NCBI GenBank assembly: GCA_002311285.1
Contig: DBZU01000073.1
Coordinates: 1 to 16,811, forward strand
Reading direction: 5' to 3'
Length of the DNA: 16,811 nucleotides
Source of the DNA: Dehalococcoidia bacterium UBA1152
GTDB lineage: Bacteria; Chloroflexota; Dehalococcoidia; Lucifugimonadales; UBA2962
Shown here: positions 14,768 to 16,811 of the stretch, in pieces
Layout of the letters: each line of letters starts with the position of its first letter
Position numbering within the stretch: position 1 is the stretch's first letter
The notes under the pieces: model-generated
What the model was told of the DNA's origin: nothing
Databases searched by the model: none
Seen by the model: only the letters and a program-made list of their open reading frames with translations
Position numbers and translations under genes: made by a program

Positions 14768-15490
14768 ATGCCCGTAATAATTAAGCAATATTCAAAACTC
14801 ACCGCACAACCATTAAATTGGCTATTATTTGCCTTAAGTTTAGCACTAATTATTTATACTATTTATTTGGTTTTCTTAAGGGTTCCAACAGATGCAAATC
14901 TTGGAATTTCGCAACGCATCTTTTATATCCATGTGCCAATTGCTTGGCTAGGGATGATATCAATAGTTATAGTAGCAATAGCTTCAGCAATGTACCTATG
15001 GACGAAAGATAATAAATGGGATGACCTCGCGTACTCAACTGCAGAATATGGCATTATGTTCGCGACGTTGATAATTATTACCGGAGCTATATGGGCAAAA
15101 CCGGTCTGGGGAGTATGGTGGACATGGGATTCAAAACTTACTACAACATTAATTCTATGGTTTATATACGTCAGTTATCTGATTATTAGAGCGTATGTGC
15201 CAAAAGGTATTCAACAAGCCAGATACGCTGCTGTAATAGCACTTATTGGAGCTATAGATGCCCCCATAATATACTTGGCCACAGAATGGTGGAGAACAGC
15301 ACACCCTCATTATGTTATTGGTCCTCTAGAAGAATCAGGTGGATTGGATCCGCAGATGCGCACAGCCTTTTTGGTATCAATGGTTGCATTCACAGTATTG
15401 TATATTTTCTTGTTGTCTAATAGGTATAAAATAAGACGGTCAGAAACGGAACTTGACGAACTGTACCAAGAGGTTTCAATAATTGGGTAA
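14768..15490 (+). CDS. ccmC: Cytochrome c maturation heme-handling protein CcmC
   Basis: This 240-residue polytopic membrane protein transfers heme to CcmE on the outer face of the membrane during system I cytochrome c maturation. It has about six hydrophobic helices and the WWD heme-handling motif WGVWWTWD (114-121). His55 (FYIHVP) and a second outer-face His pair after WWRTA (H179, H181) match the heme-ligand positions of the family. The length is typical. A GAG lies six bases before the ATG at 14768. It begins a ccmC-ccmD-ccmE operon. The ABC components ccmA and ccmB, which usually precede it, are not adjacent. The ccmD reading frame overlaps its last 8 bases. Confidence 0.93.
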   Translation: MPVIIKQYSKLTAQPLNWLLFALSLALIIYTIYLVFLRVPTDANLGISQRIFYIHVPIAWLGMISIVIVAIASAMYLWTKDNKWDDLAYSTAEYGIMFATLIIITGAIWAKPVWGVWWTWDSKLTTTLILWFIYVSYLIIRAYVPKGIQQARYAAVIALIGAIDAPIIYLATEWWRTAHPHYVIGPLEESGGLDPQMRTAFLVSMVAFTVLYIFLLSNRYKIRRSETELDELYQEVSIIG

Positions 15491-15809
15491 ACTGAGCTTT
15501 ATAACAATATTCTTGCTGGCTTTTTCTAGTTACTTCGTATTGTCGACAGATTTTGTTTATGCTTCTATTTCAACTGAAAATAACGCTGTAGAAACTATTG
15601 CTAATACTCAACAAAACACAACAGAGGAGTCTGGCAATAATGGACCTGAAAGCAACCTCGGCTATCTCTTTGCTGTATTTGCAATTGTGTGGGGTATGTT
15701 TTTTGCCTTTATGCTTCTTTTAATTCGAAAACAAACACGCATACACGCAGAAATAACTTCTTTGAAGGATTTATTGGGTCGATTTAAAAATTCCGATGAT
15801 TCAACATAG
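15483..15809 (+). CDS. ccmD: CcmD-like protein with N-terminal signal sequence
   Basis: This 108-residue protein sits between ccmC and ccmE, where the short ccmD is expected. Residues about 59-82 (LGYLFAVFAIVWGMFFAFML) form one membrane helix followed by RKQTRIHAEITSLKDLL, the basic plus helical tail typical of CcmD. CcmD helps release holo-CcmE from the CcmABC complex. Most CcmD proteins are about 40-70 residues. This one adds a cleavable-looking signal sequence (1-27, SFITIFLLAFSSYFVL) and an Asn/Thr/Glu-rich linker (28-58). The start is TTG at 15483, overlapping the ccmC stop (TTGGGTAA). A later start would remove the signal but keep the helix. Assignment rests on helix pattern and position. 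Confidence 0.75.
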   Translation: MGKLSFITIFLLAFSSYFVLSTDFVYASISTENNAVETIANTQQNTTEESGNNGPESNLGYLFAVFAIVWGMFFAFMLLLIRKQTRIHAEITSLKDLLGRFKNSDDST

Positions 15810-15842
15810 TATTGGCCAACTTAACAATCAAAATTAACCAAA

Positions 15843-16301
15843 ATGCCTAAGAATAAAACAACAGATATGCTAAATCCCGAAGTAAGTTTTGTTTCTGGAC
15901 ATCGAATTAAATTGCTAATTGTTACTTTAACTCTACTGGGAACATTATGCTATTTTGCTTTTATGGCATTCCAAGGAGCGACAGTATATTACTATACAGT
16001 TGGAGAAGCTAAGGACATAAAAACATCTGGCTCTAATCAAACCTTAAGGATAAGTGGAAAATTAGTACCTGCCTCATTCAGTAGAAATGAAGGAACCACA
16101 GAAGCGCAATTCGAACTGACCGACGGCATATACACAATGAATGCAGTACATGATGGTTTACTACCAGACTTATTCTTTAATGAACATTCCGAAATCATTC
16201 TAGAAGGTTCATTTTCAGACGATTACATCTTCCACAGTCAAAATGTAATCGTTAAATGCCCTTCTAAATATGTAGCAGTGGAAGACCAGCAAAACCAGTA
16301 A
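15843..16301 (+). CDS. ccmE: Heme chaperone CcmE, CxxxY variant
   Basis: This 152-residue protein has an N-terminal membrane anchor (about 22-43) and a periplasmic OB-fold domain that carries heme from CcmC to the CcmF/H ligase. The OB-fold pattern TLRISGKLVPASF and a C-terminal VIVKCPSKYVAVE segment fit CcmE. In the classical protein the covalent heme ligand is His in an HxxxY motif. Here the motif is CPSKY, with C139 in place of His and Y143 kept. This is the CxxxY form known from some archaea and Desulfovibrio-type bacteria. The start is ATG at 15843 with a weak ribosome-binding site. No ccmF follows within 500 bp. Confidence 0.88.
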   Translation: MPKNKTTDMLNPEVSFVSGHRIKLLIVTLTLLGTLCYFAFMAFQGATVYYYTVGEAKDIKTSGSNQTLRISGKLVPASFSRNEGTTEAQFELTDGIYTMNAVHDGLLPDLFFNEHSEIILEGSFSDDYIFHSQNVIVKCPSKYVAVEDQQNQ

Positions 16302-16387
16302 AGTAACGGTTTATACTTGGGTTTCAATCGGGGATTAGTTTAATTTAGCAGTAGCTTTTTTGAAAAAGTGGCTCAAAAAGTGTTGCC

Positions 16388-16438
16388 TAGTTGTCAGCTC
16401 TGAACAGGTATGCCCCTGTTGTCGGGTACAGCTAACTA
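16388..16438 (+). other. Nested inverted repeats, possible structured RNA after ccmE
   Basis: Three stacked arms can pair: TAGTT (16388-16392) with AACTA (16434-16438), AGCT (16396-16399) with AGCT (16430-16433), and AACAGG (16403-16408) with CCTGTT (16415-16420) around a 6-base loop. The fold is interrupted by bulges. It lies in a 223-bp stretch with no credible ORF. A 16-base segment starting at 16394 recurs with two C-to-G changes at 16510-16525. Confidence 0.35.
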
Positions 16439-16445
16439 TTTACCT

Positions 16446-16500
16446 CAATAACCTAATCTTCTAAACAGAGTAAATTTTTGAATAATTGGGTTATTGTTTT
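16446..16500 (+). terminator. Long-stem terminator-like hairpin after the ccm genes
   Basis: CAATAACCTAAT (16446-16457) pairs with ATTGGGTTATTG (16485-16496), twelve pairs with one G-U, followed directly by TTTT (16497-16500). The 27-base loop is long and the stem AT-rich, so a strong intrinsic terminator is uncertain. It is the best candidate for ending the ccmCDE transcript. Confidence 0.4.
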
Positions 16501-16524
16501 AGCTTGCTCTCAGCTGTGAAGAGG

Positions 16525-16722
16525 TTACTTAGATTTTCTTAAGCGATATAACTGGGTATGTAACGCTGAGAGTGCAGCGAACCCAATGCAAAAGCTGCAA
16601 GTCACCCAATGTTCTTCCATATGACTCGTGGTAGATAGTGATAAACCGAGAATAGTAATGGTTATTAACCACCAGTAGTTTATTTCAAAATACCTTTTAA
16701 ACTGTTTTTTAAACTCAGTCAT
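16525..16722 (-). CDS. Small two-helix membrane protein, hypothetical
   Basis: I do not recognise this 65-residue protein. It has a basic N-terminus (KKQFKRYF), a first hydrophobic segment (about 16-33, INYWWLITITILGLSL), a short loop with SHMEEHW, and a second hydrophobic segment (about 40-56) containing two Cys in TCSFC. A basic tail (RLRKSK) follows. Both ends would face the cytoplasm by the positive-inside rule. A good ribosome-binding site, GAGG eight bases before the ATG at 16720-16722, supports translation. It faces ccmE across a structured non-coding stretch. Low sequence complexity and the lack of known relatives keep confidence moderate. Confidence 0.55.
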   Translation of the reverse strand: MTEFKKQFKRYFEINYWWLITITILGLSLSTTSHMEEHWVTCSFCIGFAALSALHTQLYRLRKSK

Positions 16723-16776
16723 TTTATAATCCTCATGCTTTAATTTATCTAAGTCTTAGGCAACTGAAATAAGTCA

Positions 16777-16804
16777 TGAATTGTGCAATTCAGTGTTTTT
16801 GCTA
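16777..16804 (+). terminator. Possible intrinsic terminator near the right edge
   Basis: TGAATTG (16777-16783) and CAATTCA (16786-16792) form a 7-bp AT-rich inverted repeat with a 2-base centre. It is followed by GTG and two T-rich tracts on the plus strand. No plus-strand gene ends nearby, so it may be incidental or belong to a non-coding transcript. Confidence 0.25.
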
Positions 16805-16811
16805 TTTTTAG

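Overview
This AT-rich, gene-dense window looks like core chromosome from an uncultured bacterium. My best guess is a marine Chloroflexota lineage (SAR202/Dehalococcoidia-like). That guess is inference from four things: base composition, a lipoprotein with a Glu/Val/Ala-rich stretch after the lipidated cysteine, a bacterial NurA/HerA pair, and a Cys-type CcmE. No rRNA or marker tree is available here. I see no transposase, integrase, phage gene or CRISPR array.

Layout. (1) 1-4098, minus strand: clpC, a DedA/VTT membrane protein, tRNA-Asn(GUU) with its own sigma70-type promoter and encoded CCA, then a repeat-containing lipoprotein that runs off the left edge. (2) 4288-6220: an oligopeptide-type ABC ATPase with several damaged catalytic motifs, convergent (11-bp overlap) with holA, the DNA polymerase III delta subunit. 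(3) 6317-14347, plus strand: seven genes, mostly overlapping or touching. These are a DUF1232 protein, a divergent YchF/OLA1 ATPase, hemW, selB, nurA, a HAS-barrel-like protein and herA. The largest gap (64 bp, before selB) holds an 11-bp hairpin that ends four bases from the selB start. (4) 14370-14711, minus: a zincin-fold protein whose expected HExxH has become QExxH. (5) 14768-16301, plus: ccmC, ccmD and ccmE of system I cytochrome c maturation, with CcmE of the CxxxY type. (6) 16302-16811: a non-coding stretch with several inverted repeats and a small two-helix membrane protein on the minus strand.

How the genes fit together. NurA, the HAS-barrel-like protein and HerA are translationally coupled and most likely form one DNA end-processing machine. 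SelB implies that the genome decodes UGA as selenocysteine, but selA, selC and selD are not here. ccmC-D-E form a heme-export and heme-chaperone unit, with ccmA, B, F, G and H elsewhere or absent. ClpC carries a ClpP-contact loop and would feed a ClpP protease encoded elsewhere.

The observations most worth checking are: the lipoprotein gene whose ribosome-binding site lies inside the tRNA-Asn acceptor stem and whose signal peptide is out of frame by one base; the selB leader hairpin; the three-gene NurA/HAS-barrel/HerA set; the catalytically altered ABC ATPase and zincin; the Cys-type CcmE; and the structured region after ccmE. No single feature proves a wholly new system.
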